Assembly: GCA_002189035.1 (NCBI GenBank) | Contig: NEEC01000129.1 | Span: 1-35,544 of the forward strand | Reading direction: 5' to 3' | Length of the DNA stretch: 35,544 bases | Source: Utricularia gibba | Lineage: Eukaryota; Streptophyta; Magnoliopsida; Lamiales; Lentibulariaceae | Shown here: positions 1-13,839 of the stretch, piece after piece | Numbering within the stretch: position 1 is the first letter of the stretch | How the letters are laid out: each line of letters begins with the position of its first letter | Position numbers and translations under genes: made by a program | The notes under the pieces: model-generated | Told to the model about the DNA's origin: nothing | What the model saw: the letters and a program-made list of their open reading frames with translations, nothing else | The model's database searches: none

Positions 1-37
1 CTTCGGTTTACTTGCAAAATTTCCCAAATGGGATTGA

Positions 38-2040
38 ATGCAAGGAAAAACGTTGTCTTTCTGTTGCTCTTCTCCCTTGTTTATCATTTTCAGTTGTGCA
101 TGCTGTGCTTCCGCGGCTTCATCACCGGCGAGTAAGTAGTGATGTTTACGCTGTTCGTTGGTGTGTGTGTTTCCGCATTGTGGGTAATGTTTCTTGTGTT
201 GTCTTTCCCCAGGACCTGTGAACAGCTTTCTTTCGAATGTGTTGTCCATGCTGGTCAAATGGGTTTTGTCGATGAGGTACACTACTATAACAGGTATGGG
301 ATTTTATTCGCCTCTGATTGTTTGTAATTACTCACTGGACTACGCTGTTGTGTTCGTTCCCTGCATCCTGACTCTTCCAGCGTTGAATCGCCGCCCAATA
401 ATGAAGTTTGAAGGTGGGTATGATGTGGAGACGGTGCTTGATGGTAGCAAGCTTGGAATCGAGCCATACTCTGTACAGGTTTTGCCTGATGGAGACCTTC
501 TTATCTTGGATTCTGCTAATTGTAATCTGTACAAGATATCTTCTTCGTTATCTGTGTGTAAGTTATCCCCCTCATGCATCCATGTATGTAAATGTTTGAC
601 AACAAGGATCATGCCCATCTTCTGTGTTTTTCCCCAGCTAATCTTCATTGTGAAAACTAACCTGGTTACTCTTGGGAATCATAGACACCAGGCCAAGGTT
701 GATCTCAGGTTCCACAGATGGATTTTGTGGTTATGTCGATGGGAAAGGTAAAGAAGCCCGAATGAATCATCCAAAAGGACTAGCGGTTGATGACAGAGGA
801 AATGTTTATGTTGCTGATACGGATAACATGGCCATCAGGAAGATAAGTGACACTGGTAAGCTTCTATTCTTGTTAATCTCTTCATGAGTTACACATGCGT
901 TGTTTCCTTGAAGCCTGTTGATTGAACTTCATCTGGGCATCTTCCTGATAGGAGTTACTACAATTGCCGGTGGAAAACAGGGCACACACTTCGACGGACA
1001 AGGCAAAGAAGCAAGATTCTCAAATGACTTCGATGTGGTCTACCTTGGAAGCAGCTGTTCTCTTCTAGTCATTGACCGTGGGAACAAGGCCATAAGGGAG
1101 ATACAACTCCATTTTCATGATTGCGCTTATCAGTACACAACCAGCTTTCCTGCCGGTAAACTCCTGCAACATCAGCAGACAATATTCCCTGTGCAGTGTT
1201 CATTTCCATTAAAACTGTCATGGCTCCAATGCTCTGCAGGGACCGGTGTGCTCCTTGTTGCTGGATTCGTAGGTTACATAATGGCGTTGCTTCAACAAAG
1301 AATGGCATCTTCCCGAAAGGTGATTCTGAGTCACACTCTTTTCTTCTGGTCCCCATCAATCTCATTCGCCCCTTCTTGTTTCTTTTCCTCCTGCAGGAGA
1401 AAGAAGCCATGAAAGGTGCTTATGTTTCACTTAGTCCATATCAGAAGTCCTGGAGTTCTTCGATGCATTCCGAAGTGGCTTCGGAGTATGATGAGGAAAA
1501 GCAAGGAGTGACCTTTCTGGGATCGATCGGAGGCTGGCAACACAAACCGTGGAAGCAGCTGCAGAAGTTCTGGGAATAGTTCCCCTGTTGAGGAGCAGCA
1601 AGAGTAGAAGCAATGAATATCAATACAAGGATGCAAATTCATGGCCTTTGCAAGAGAGTTTCGTTATTCCAGCTGAAGATGATCCTCCATCCATAGAGCC
1701 AGGGATTCCTACCCCAAAAAAGACGTATGCCTTCATGACAAATGATTTGGAGAAAATGCAGCAGCTTAGGCAAAGTCGAGCCCTGTACTCCAGCTGGGAT
1801 GGCGAGTTTCAGACGCATCAGACGAACAAAAAACATCAGCAACATCCCCATCAGTACATCGCGTCTCAGCCACACACTTTCTATGAGCAAACCTCAAAGA
1901 GACCAGAGGAAATCATCTTTGGAGCTGTGCAAGAGCAAGAGAAACAGGGGGCAAATGTGCTATATAAGGCTGTGGATCATGGGGCTCTTTATGACAAGTC
2001 TAATGTTCGTTCTAGGCTCAGTCATGTGCGTTTAGTTTGA
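38..2040 (+). CDS. NHL-repeat membrane protein, 7 exons, one frameshift
   Basis: Plant NHL-domain protein of about 483 residues. Exons read as 38-131, 213-293, 381-557, 685-855, 952-1155, 1240-1319 and 1397-2040, all with GT-AG junctions and matching phases. An N-terminal hydrophobic signal is followed by NHL/beta-propeller repeats (blocks such as LDGSKLGIEPYSV, MNHPKGLAVDDRGNVYVAD and GVTTIAGG), then a single membrane segment in exon 6 (GVLLVAGFVGYIMALLQ, about residues 244-264) and a long polar tail ending RSRLSHVRLV. Family members are secretory-pathway membrane proteins with a presumed protein-interaction propeller; no reaction is known. Exon 7 shifts frame near 1535: one missing base joins GSIGG to the downstream frame (TVEAAAEVLGIV) and makes the exon a whole number of codons. 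The start is uncertain: ATG 38 is in phase with exon 2, but ATG 28 gives a more typical signal peptide in another frame. Confidence 0.88.
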
Positions 2041-2296
2041 GTGCAACTATAATACCATATATAACTTGTTATTTGCGGCATGATACTATACATTCAAAGC
2101 ACCTTAGATCATGAATTATAAGACAAGGCAAACTAAGGAAGCACTCATGTCTGAAATCATATCCAAAACCACCCAATGCTTTGATAAGGGTGATGGAAGC
2201 AAGAACCTGAGAAGCTAAAACAAATGAGTAACATAACTGTCTTAGGTTTTTGAATCAAGATGCTTCCAATGGAGGGCATCTTCAATCCTCCTTGGA

Positions 2297-4221
<1,925 letters not shown>

Positions 4222-4362
4222 TTACCTCAAGCTGAATACTTATAGTGCAGCCAGTCACACAAATGCACAGTCGTGCCGTTTCCCTTCTCTTCGTCGGCTG
4301 ACGAGTGAGCTAACATTCGATATTCCAACGCCTTTCAGCCGTTCAACAGCCAAACCTCTTGT

Positions 4363-4370
4363 ACACGTGT
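4363..4370. promoter_or_regulatory. ABRE/G-box-type ACGT element upstream of SPDS
   Basis: ACACGTGT, with the CACGTG core, lies 178 bp upstream of the spermidine synthase start codon. Such elements bind bZIP or bHLH factors and fit ABA or stress control, which is common for polyamine genes. Function here is inferred from sequence only. Confidence 0.4.
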
Positions 4371-4737
4371 ATTAATCTGAACCGCTGATTAAAGCAATGC
4401 ATTCCTCCCTTTTATTTTATTTTAAAAGAGTTGGTAGCATACCAAATTAAGCTAAGAATAAAAAAAAGGAAATTTTATACTTTTATAAAATAGACCAATG
4501 GTAGCATATACTTGATGATTTAAATTGGTACGAATATATTATTTTCTCATTTTTTATTTTTGAATAAATTCTATGAAATAAAAATTTATTTAAATTTAAT
4601 TCTTTTGAATTAAAGACTATTTTTGATCAAAAAATTAAAATTTGAGATAATCTTGTGTAGTCAAAACATCATTCGGCATTTAATTCCATAAATAGGATAG
4701 ATTGACCCGGTCATCCATTACGACTGATGGCGTCATG

Positions 4738-4826
4738 TGGGCCCATGAATATATTGTATTGTCTGCTTTTTGGGCCCCCAAATGAATATCAATGTTGCAA
4801 TATCACCCTGTTCGTTTCTGGGCCTC
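4738..4826. promoter_or_regulatory. Cluster of GGGCCC / TGGGCC site II-like motifs
   Basis: Three motifs (GTGGGCCCATG at about 4738, TTGGGCCCCC at about 4771, TGGGCCTCC at about 4819) lie within 90 bp. TGGGCC/GGCCCA elements (TCP-bound site II, UP1) mark promoters of growth-related plant genes. They lie 550 bp from the SPDS start and directly ahead of the unexplained plus-strand region beginning near 4850, so they may drive a transcript there. Confidence 0.4.
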
Positions 4827-4849
4827 CGTGGGGAATTGAATTCTAATGT

Positions 4850-7391
4850 CTTGGGGCTGAAAAATCATTCAGCGAGAAGCGGATTGGTTTAGGGCTCGAT
4901 TTTATGGAGCTCTTTACAGATTTCAGTGTTGGGAGGTGCGTTTATGGACTGTCTGCTAGCAGTGAAGTTATGGGAAGTTGATGTAGTCCAAGTCTCAGGC
5001 CCAACTCATGTGCAGACCCGTTGACAGCACCTTGTACGAGGGGAGGAGGTGGGGGCGGGTTTTTTTTTTTTTTCGAATTTTGTGGGGTTTTGTTGGTTCT
5101 TGCTTCAAGAACGTCGGAGTGCCGGGTGGGAGTACCAACTGTGTGAGTGCTCTTGTCCTGGAAATCGTGCATTGTTGTGTAGTTCTTCTTTAATTGCTGT
5201 TACATCTTGCTGGAATTGTAGTTGGAACATTTTCTTAACTCTTGGGAGTCACTTTTGATAGTGTGAATCATATTTTGTTGGCGTCTTCCATCGTTTCTAT
5301 TCTTGGCCTGCATTAGAAATGCATGTGGATACTTCGTAGAGAGCCATTTTTTATTCTAATTTGATGTGTTTTGCCCATAGCGAAACGCTTTTATTTGCAA
5401 GCTTGATCTTTGAAGAAAAATGTATGGTTTCATTGGGAGAGATGAGCCTGTAACTGATGGAAATCTTTGTGAGTTGTCTGGGATTCAAAAATTCATACAT
5501 TGCTGGCAATACGTAATGGCATTATCATTCAAGGAGGAGATGTGGCAAGCTCAGGCATACCAAGGATAAATGTTGTAGTTACAGCGTGAATAGGAAAACT
5601 GCGTTAACCAATGCAGTTGCTGCCCACATGACAGGCGATGGGATGAACACTCAGATTATATTGACATTCTCCTTGGTTACCATCTAACTTGGTTAATTTT
5701 GTGAATTTCATGTGATCTATATATCAAGCACATGGGTACTTATATGATGACAGGGGAATTTTCAGGTATGAATTTATGGTTTAATGCATATTCTCGATAG
5801 TTTTGAATTTATGTATTTTCTTATCAAATTAGGTACGATTATCCTCTGCTGGAATAGGGATTTTGATTGGTTGCTATCAAATGTGGTTCGTGTTTTCAAT
5901 TCCATTTTACTCTCATCGAAGAGACAAAAAGGAACTCTGCTGAGTTATTCAAAAATCAGCATATCTTCCTTCATTGTCAGTTAACTCAGGGACCTTTGGG
6001 AGGTTAAGTATTTCTGAATCTTGAGTTTTTTCAACTACATGCACAATCAATGGAATCTCCACTTCCCAAATGGCTTCTGCTATCTGATAACACATCACCA
6101 TTATCATAAGCAACTTGTGGCGTCTCACTGGGTGATGAATCAACTTTCAACTAGTTAATGTAACAACCACAAGTAACTCACTGAGATGTGGCTGCTCTAC
6201 ATGTTCCATATTCGCGTGGGACTTTTAATTGGAAACTTGCATTGCAGACACATTATGATGTAGATTGGGAACATGTCTTACAATTTATTGTTCTCTTACA
6301 AGTTGCTACATTTACTTTGAGGACAGATGATGAGAACTTAATAGAATGCTATCTCCAAGTCGTCTGTTGAGACTGAATATAAACATGGCTACAATCACTG
6401 TTGAGCTCAAGCTGTTCATTTCCATCTTAAAGATATGATGTATCCAGTTTGGCAATCCATCTCTCTGATTTATGATAACATGAAATGTCATAAATGTTGA
6501 TAATCATGTCTAAGTTCCTTCCAGAAGCCAAGTTGCAAATATTTTTACATCTTCAAGATGCTTCCAAATTGCATCTTCAGGAAGAAGTATTAAAATAATT
6601 TGTCAAAATGAATGTATTTATTATTTCTTAAATACTAGAATATGGTGTATTTAATAACTTTCCATAAATTGTACATATTACATGTATAGTAGCTTCCTTA
6701 AACAGTATATGGTAGCTTCCTTAATTTAATTATTCTGTATTTTATATATACATTATCTTTTCTTCAATAAAATTACTTTTTCCAATCCAGTCTTCGTTTC
6801 TTCAAATATCTTTTTGGATTCCTTCAAGTAAGCTGCTCGTAGTTGACGATTTGTAGTTGTAATCTCTCCCAGTTCTAGTAATTTCCTTCCCTTCCTTTCA
6901 TCCCTGCTATCGAACTTGGAACATGTTTTTGGAAATTGTGACGTTAATAAGAAGCTTTAAATGAAATAGTTTGTATTCTGTGATTTACGTATGATGGGGA
7001 AGAAATGGGAAAGCCCACCAAAAATGAATTCTTGGAGATGGTGTATTCTGGATGGCGATGTCTTGTTTGTTGTTTTGAGGGTAGAACGGTTTGGGAGATG
7101 GAGGCGGTGCTTTCTAACGTACCATCTTCGAACCGGTTCAGTTTATATATGGCAATTGGCATTCTTCGTCTCCTGCATTTCTGTGCCTCTCGAATGTAAC
7201 GTACAGATAGATTCCTTCCCCAGTTCACGAGGGTGTCTTTTGGATTAGACCCACCTGCTTTAAATTTTTCACCTTTTTTGGGTTTTCGGTTCTCACTAGT
7301 TTGTGATTTATCCACTTAAACGTAGATTTTAAGGCAAACCGGGGGACTGACTTTCTCTGCTGCTGCTTCTGCCACTGCCTTTTGATCGGAG
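4850..7391. other. 2.5 kb with no recognisable gene
   Basis: No open frame here resembles a known family. Stretches such as 4900-5250 and 5400-5650 are less AT-rich than true intergenic DNA and follow promoter-like motifs, so a noncoding transcript or a decayed gene is possible. A 14-base T run lies near 5060. Open frames of 60-76 codons occur at 5784-5984 (+), 5949-6143 (-) and 6188-6370 (+), without homologous motifs. From 6580 to 6790 the DNA is strongly AT-rich with an AATAAA-like signal near 6765. The last 100 bp is presumably the aldehyde dehydrogenase leader. Confidence 0.5.
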
Positions 7392-10089
7392 ATGGCCAGT
7401 CGAAGGATCGCATCCCTTGTTTCTCGTTCACTTCCTCCTCTATCTGGTGGAGGTATACTTTTCTCTCCACTCATTTTTCGACCCTGATCAGGAGTCACAT
7501 AAGGTAGTGATCATGTAATTTTTCGTGAGCCGGAATTTTCTTTTTTCTTTTTTTTTAGTGGAATATCGGCGTGTTTTCACATCTGGGCTTCTTTATTGAG
7601 AATCTGGGAAATTTGAGAGTAGGGCGTGGTGTGTGTTGAAGTGGATGAAAGATCCTCCTTTTCCCCCGTTTCTTTAATCACGTGGATCAATATCTGGAAT
7701 CTGGGTATTTACCGGTGGCATCAAGATTAAGGAGTCTGTTATTAGAGTGAATTAATGATGATTCAAGACTGAGTGCTCATGTGTTTTGCCCTTGAATTAA
7801 AACGATTGTTACAGGAAAACAAAGATTTGCTGGGAGAGGGATTCACCGCTACAGCACAGCAGCAGCAGCAGCTGTTGAGGATCCAATCAAGCCACCAGTT
7901 AGCGTCCTCTATGATAAACTTTTAATCAATGGACAGTTTGTAGATGCAGCAGCAGGTTAAAGTCCTTGTTTTTGCATAAAATAGGCTATTTTCCTGAGCT
8001 AACTCTTCAGCTCTTGTGAAACCAGGGAAAACTTTCCCAACATTGGACCCTAGAACGGGTGAGGTGATTGCACATGTTGCTGAAGGTGGAGCGGAGGATG
8101 TTAATCGAGCAGTAGCTTCGGCTAGAAAGGCTTTTGATGAAGGACCATGGCCTAGGATGACTGCTTATGTAGCATATTCCTTTGTGGATTCATTTTTTGA
8201 CTTCATTCACTCCTTTACTTAGAAACTGTTTGATTTCTGCAGGAGAGGCAGCGGATATTGCTGCGTTTTGCTGATCTGGTTGAGAAGAATAATGATGAGA
8301 TTGCAGCCTTGAGACTTGGGATAGCGGCAAGCCGTTTGAGCAAACATCCCAAATAGAAGTTCCCATGTTTGTTAGACTATTTCGCTACTATGCTGGTGAG
8401 TTCCCAAACAAGTTCCTAGAAGTAAATCCTGAGGGACACTTTAGTTTCCGCTTTCCTCACCCTTTTTGAATGTGAATGCAGGCTGGGCAGAAAGATTCAT
8501 GGAATGACTATTCCAGCAGATGGAGCTCTTCATGTTCAAACACTGCATGAACCAATAGGTGTTGCAGGCCAGATTATCCCATGGAACTTTCCATTAGTTA
8601 TGTTTGCTTGGAAAGTTGGTCCAGCACTGGCTTGTGGCAATACCATTGTTCTCAAAACAGCAGAGCAAACTCCATTATCAGCATTTCTTGTAGGCAAACT
8701 ATTACATGAGGTAACACACAAGCTTGCAATTCTAGTAATTCCATGGTTTTCTGATTCGATGCATTTAGAATCTCACCCTGGTGCCGATTCCTGGTATTCA
8801 TATGATAGGCTGGCCTTCCTGATGGGGTTCTGAACATTGTTTCTGGGTATGGTCCAACAGCAGGGGCGGCTCTCTGTAATCATATGGATGTTGACAAGGT
8901 AGAATGACCACCATCATCACAACTAACTTTGTTTTTGCTCGCAAGTAATTGAACTCTGTGATCCATACTTTGAACCTATGCAGCTTGCATTCACAGGCTC
9001 GACAGACACTGGAAAGATTGTTCTTGAGTTGGCTGCCAAGAGTAATCTGAAACCAGTAACACTGGAGCTTGGAGGGAAGTCGCCTTTCATTGTATGTGAA
9101 GATGCTGATGTGGATCAAGCCGTTGAGCTCGCTCATTTTGCTCTGTTTTTCAACCAGGTACTCCATGCTTACACAATACGCATCACTGCTTATTACGACT
9201 TTCCTGCTTGTTCTTGGATTTAAGCTGATTGGATCAAAACATTGAAGGGACAATGCTGCTGTGCTGGATCCAGGACATATGTACACGAGAAGGTTTATGA
9301 TGAGTTTCTTGAGAAAGCAAAGGCCCGTGCTTTGAAGCGTCTGGTTGGGGATCCATTCAGGACAGGAGTTGAACAAGGCCCGCAGGTATTAATTTCATCT
9401 TGCATGAGCTATTTTCCATAAACCCACAAACTTAAGACGTCGTTGTACACAATCTCAGATCGATCAAGAACAATTCAACAAGATACTTGGGTACATCAGA
9501 GCTGGACAAGAATCCGGAGCTACCCTTGAAACTGGGGGAGACAGATTGGGTAGCAAAGGCTACTACATTCAGCCCACTGTCTTCTCCGATGTCAAGGTAC
9601 ACATCATACTTAAGAAGCAAAGACAATAGAATAACCAGGGTGAACATATTCCAGGATGACATGGTGATTGCCAAAGAGGAGATCTTCGGTCCTGTTCAGA
9701 CTGTTCTCAAGTACAAGTAATGCCTCTGAAATCGTTAACATGTTGGAAGATCTTTTGATGAAATAGTAGTATACTTGAAGACATACTAATCACAAACATC
9801 GGTTCTGTTGATGCAGAGAACTTGATGAAGTGATCAAGAGAGCAAACAACACCAATTATGGGCTTGCTGCTGGAGTCTTCACTCACAATCTAGACACAGC
9901 CAACACATTGACCAGAGCGTTGAGGGCAGGGACCGTATGGATCAATTGCTTTGACACCTTGACGCAGCAATTCCTTTCGGTGGATACAAGATGAGTGGCA
10001 TAGGAAGGGAGAAGGGTGAATACGGCCTCAAGAACTACCTGCAAGTGAAAGCAGTGGTTACTGCTCTCAAAAGCCCAGCTTGGCTGTGA
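7392..10089 (+). CDS. ALDH2B: Mitochondrial aldehyde dehydrogenase (family 2B), 11 exons, three frameshifts
   Basis: NAD-dependent oxidation of aldehydes such as acetaldehyde to acids in the mitochondrial matrix. Exons: 7392-7452, 7815-7955, 8026-8168, 8243-8395, 8482-8710, 8809-8898, 8984-9157, 9248-9385, 9459-9596, 9655-9716, 9817-10089 (about 534 residues). The start [13 protein letters not shown] is an arginine/serine-rich presequence. Visible hallmarks: [26 protein letters not shown], catalytic Glu in LELGGKSP (about residue 301), catalytic Cys in GQCCCAGSR (about 335), EEIFGPVQ and the end KSPAW-L. Three single-base deletions interrupt it, near 8310 (AALETW), 8492 (WADKIHG) and 9959 ([12 protein letters not shown]). 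Each, when allowed for, restores both family sequence and splice phase, so the gene is probably functional and the consensus faulty. A small GCA/AGC trinucleotide run near 7850-7873 encodes polyalanine just after the presequence. Confidence 0.94.
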
Positions 10090-10430
10090 GTGTAAGTTTA
10101 TGGATCCACATGGTGTTGGACAATGAATCACTCTTCTGGTTTAAGAATAATATCAATAAGAGCCATTAGACAATCATCAAGCAACGATGAATCCATAAAG
10201 GGACAATACTGGAAAAAAAAGGTCATCTCATAGGGTACAGTGCAGAAGTCATCATCCAATGGCACGGTAAACCTTGTGTTAGTTTGCATATTTCTTTTCA
10301 GTAAAATTTTGGCCGAGGCGAAGATGAAATAAAATAGATAAAAAAATGATTAATGGATCTGGACTGGGGTGTAAGAACAAATCTGGATACATTGGTGGTG
10401 CAATGAGAACTTCAGCATCACTATTTCAGT
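10090..10430. other. Convergent 3' intergenic spacer
   Basis: About 340 bp between the stop codons of the convergent aldehyde dehydrogenase and DUF936 genes. It presumably holds both 3' UTRs; AATAAG near 10155 and AAATAAAATAG near 10326 could serve as polyadenylation signals. Nothing else is seen. Confidence 0.6.
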
Positions 10431-12235
10431 CTAAGGATTCTTCATTTTGATCCTCAGTTTCCTAGCTATGGCTGCAGCTCTTGGATGCACAGTTCTTTTA
10501 CTTGGGTTACTGTGTTCTACTTCCACCCAATTGATCACCTTCAGTAGAAGTGACTGAGGAACACGTTGTGTATTCGTTGTCTCTGCTCCTTTCGGTTTCT
10601 TCTTGCTCTCTTCCAATGCTTTATCTAGAAAATCCATAAACCATTTGGATGCTTCCGCTTCGATCTGCTTGCTAAGCTTGATTGTGCTGAGCAAACTGCT
10701 ACAAGAAGCAGTTTCAGGGGAGGATACTTTTTTATCCACTGCTGATGATGGTGCTCTCAGATGCTTTCCTAAAATAGACTTGGACTTCTGAATATCTGCC
10801 TTTCTCTTTGATTCTGAACTTGGTTTCTGCTCCATGAAATTTGGAGCAATTTCATTTAAAACTGAGCTGGGTTCATCTTCACTTGCTTCAGCATTTGAAC
10901 TTTTCGCTGTTTCTGTAGCATTGGTGGCTGCCTGGATCGATGCCATTTCAACTACCGCTTGCACAATTTGGCTGTGAAACTCGAGAAACTTGTTGAAACA
11001 CGCTACTGGAGCATCGACTTTCGCTGATTTCATCACGGTGGCAAATGCCCTACAGGCAACAAAACCGTGTAAACAGGAAGAAAAGAAGCAATAAAAAAAA
11101 AAGGTGCTGTTTTACTTGAGAGAGCGAACAAGGTTAGCTGCGGCTTGAGCATCTCTTAGTGCTTGATGTGCTATTCTCTGCGCTGTTTCTTGTTGTTGAA
11201 CAGCTTCCTGGATGCATGGCATCAGGTATTCATCAAACTTCCAAAACATCTCGTTCTGACATTTAAGCTAATCATTCATTGTCACTCACCCTTCCAAGAC
11301 TGCTCAGTTTTCCAGTTAAGTTCACACAAAGACTAGAGTTTGTGGAGCTTGAAGTGTCAGCAAATGAAAACTCGGATTGTTTCGTCTCTGCATCTTGACG
11401 TAGACAGGGAGAAGCTGCCGTGGCATCATTCCTCAACCTTGGAGGTGGAGTTGAGCTCTTCTTCTCCTGGAATCCATGCTATAATCAGCTCCACAACAAG
11501 GCACACATCTCAGTTAACACAAAGAAGAAAAAGGGTTCTCACAGCTGCGTTGGAAGGACTCTCAGAAATCCTCTGATCTCTCCGGGAAGCACTCTTGCTC
11601 CTAAGGAATGAAGGAGTGACTGCACTTCTCCTGATCAACGGCGTTTCCGGTAATTTAGACAAAAACACACCACTGACAGAAGATCTTACAGCGCTTCCAT
11701 CTCTCATAGTCCTCCCTTTTACCACTGGTGATGACAACACCAAGGAGCTTTTCACCGGTGTACACTGATCGAACTCAAGCGGAACTGCCTTAGGGGATCC
11801 CGGCCCGGTTCCCCAGAAACTCCTCTTAGCGACAGAAGGACCCCCATTGTTCTTTTCTCCCTTTGCTTTCAACTCCATCAATGGCTCTGGCGTAGCCACT
11901 AAAGGGTGCCTTCCTGGAATCAGTTTCGCCCCTTTAACAAGAGGAACAGGGGAACCGGGCTCGAGTTTATCGACATAAATAAACTGCCCCAGCTGCAGTT
12001 TGTTACTCATAACCAGCTCATCTTGATCGAATGGCAAATTGGCGTAGATGGAATGGGAAGAATCTGAAAGCTTGATGTAGAAACCGTGTCTGGGTACAAG
12101 GTTCTTCTCATCGAGATCAGCTGGGACAATATCAGTAACCTGCAACAGCGAACTCCTATACTCGCTCGTGGGTTTCGTCCCCGTGCTCATCCCATCTAGA
12201 AGCTTCAAAAGAACTCCCGGAGCCAGCGCCGTCAT
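10431..12235 (-). CDS. DUF936 family protein, 4 exons
   Basis: Plant-specific DUF936 protein of 526 residues. Exons (complement): 11543-12235, 11290-11466, 11116-11207, 10431-11049, all in phase without any indel. The conserved N-terminal block begins [16 protein letters not shown] and continues with [46 protein letters not shown] and [15 protein letters not shown], which together suggest an OB-like fold. A Ser/Pro-rich linker rich in basic residues follows, then a helical block ([20 protein letters not shown]) and the C-terminal helix region (FVDFHS-like [15 protein letters not shown]). Some DUF936 members (CORD proteins) act on cortical microtubules; whether this subfamily does is inference. 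Upstream lie three AACGG-core elements, one a perfect MSA consensus, suggesting G2/M expression. Confidence 0.9.
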
Positions 12236-12396
12236 GATCTATATTCCTTCTAGAATCAGAAAGTGCCGGAAATTGAGAGGATGAAATGGAGGGAAGAAGG
12301 AAAGAAGTTTTGATTTGATGCTCGTGTTATTGAACTGGGAATCATCCGCTTCAGATGATGCCCGTGAGTACAAGTTAAGAAAGAGGTGGAGTGTGT

Positions 12397-12407
12397 CCCA
12401 ACGGTCG
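12397..12407 (+). promoter_or_regulatory. MSA-like element (10 of 11) upstream of DUF936 gene
   Basis: CCCAACGGTCG matches the M-phase-specific activator consensus YCYAACGGYYA except at the last base. It lies 162 bp upstream of the DUF936 start codon, read on the opposite strand from the gene. MSA elements are bound by three-repeat MYB (MYB3R) factors. Confidence 0.5.
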
Positions 12408-12455
12408 GGTAGCCATGGCTGACTTTTGGACGTCTTTGCATTTTAAAACCTTAGC

Positions 12456-12466
12456 CCTAACGGTCA
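12456..12466 (+). promoter_or_regulatory. Perfect MSA (MYB3R) element upstream of DUF936 gene
   Basis: CCTAACGGTCA matches YCYAACGGYYA at all 11 positions. A third, weaker AACGG copy (TGCAACGGTTT) lies at 12489-12499, so three cores occur within about 105 bp. Clusters like this are typical of plant G2/M-phase promoters. Confidence 0.55.
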
Positions 12467-12533
12467 TCTTTTTCAAATCTGATGTCTGTGCAACGGTTTC
12501 TTTGAAAAGGGCTCTCTATTAATAGGCCCTGAA

Positions 12534-12549
12534 AGCCCATGGCCCAAAC
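12534..12549. promoter_or_regulatory. GGCCCA/AAACCC promoter motifs
   Basis: AGCCCATGGCCCAAAC combines a GGCCCA site II-type motif with an AAACCCT telo-box-like sequence immediately after it. This UP1/UP2 pairing is common in promoters of proliferation-linked plant genes and lies 300 bp upstream of the DUF936 start. Confidence 0.4.
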
Positions 12550-12567
12550 CCTGTTTATTAAACGGGC

Positions 12568-12955
12568 TTCTAACATCATTCACTCCTACTATTTATGAAA
12601 ATTATCATTATTATTTATTATTACCAATATTAATTATTTTGTGTAATTAATTTACTAATGTTTATATAAAAATTTGAATAATCATAATTAAAATAATTAT
12701 TTAAAAATTGATACAATTAATTCTCAATTAATCTTGCTTAGTTTTTGAATAATAGAAAACCAATTATATCTAGTTTTTAAATTATAATAAATCAAAAATA
12801 GTTATTACCGATCTTTTACAAAAATAGTCATCTTTCCTTTTTTTTCATATACTAAAAGCAAATTTTTATATATAAGATTGTCAATTTTTTGATACACTCA
12901 AAATACAGTAACCAATTTCCTAATACAACCTAAATATTACACACAACAAAAGCAT
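12568..12955. other. AT-rich spacer
   Basis: Very AT-rich DNA between the DUF936 promoter and the small gene at 12960. No open frame, repeat unit or structured RNA was recognised. Confidence 0.5.
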
Positions 12956-12959
12956 AATT

Positions 12960-13228
12960 CTACAGGTGCTTCTTTCCGGCGACGGTTTCAGTATCTGATG
13001 AAGTCGCCGAAATAGGCAGAAGAAGCCCATCTGGTGAGGCGAACTTCTGATGCTCCATTTTGATGAACTGGTCGGCCATGGCATCAATGGTTCCCTTGCT
13101 GCTGCCCTCTCCCGTGCCGGAGGAGATCCGGCGACCTGAAAGCTGGGAGGCATGTGCTCCCGCTCATACAGTTCGTAGGCGTCCGGCGGACGGTGGTGTC
13201 GGGCGACGTCGTTGCTCTGCTTCCCCAT
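12960..13228 (-). CDS. Small protein of unknown function, about 89 residues, one frameshift
   Basis: Not a family I recognise. ATG at 13226-13228 starts MGKQSNDVARHHRPPDAYEL and continues YEREHMPPSFQV. One missing base near 13127-13131 then joins this to the frame SSGTGEGSSKGTIDAMADQF, IKMEHQKFASPDGLLLP and a stop at 12960-12962. With that base the length is exactly 90 codons. Both halves look coding: charged, GC-rich against the AT-rich surroundings, with third-position preference. There is no signal peptide or membrane segment; it is predicted soluble and hydrophilic. The unshifted frame continues as a less plausible basic tail. The opposite strand has an open frame (13060-13275) that I take as a shadow. 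Confidence 0.55.
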
Positions 13229-13839
13229 GTGCTGAGATGAATATGTGTTGGCGGAATGGTGAACTGATTATATAGACGCGCCGCGCCGCCGGAGCTCGTG
13301 ATAAGTGGGAATCAGGTTCCCTTTGACCCCCTCACTGGATTCCATCCACCACCTTCCTACTGGTATCCTTTGAAATATTCTAGCAACTCATCTTGAAACA
13401 CGTTTTTTTTTAATTGTGAATATTTTGCTCGTGGGATTTAAATATACTAAAAAATATTTTAATAGGAATATGTGAATAAGATATGAAGATGAGATGAGAT
13501 ATGTTTGACTGAATATGATATTAATTATTTTTGATATAAAAATAATTGCAATTTTAATATTTTCAATATAAAAATTGGTGAATGTTAGAATTACCAAATG
13601 AGTAATAAATGTTAAATCTACCTAGAAATCTTATCACATTTAACAAACATACAATTTTGATATATCTATTAACATTTTTCATCTAATATCATATATCGAC
13701 ACATTTTAAAAAAATATGGTTTTTTTATTAGAAGAATATAACATATTTAATATTTAAAATTGACAATATCATACATAAATTATGATATTTGATATCATAC
13801 ACAACCATGATTCATTCACTCAACTTTAGTAGAGCCTCT

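Noticed and set aside
7392-10089. Aldehyde dehydrogenase as a pseudogene
   Set aside because: Three one-base deletions but every catalytic motif and splice site is intact; neighbours show the same error type, so consensus errors explain it better.
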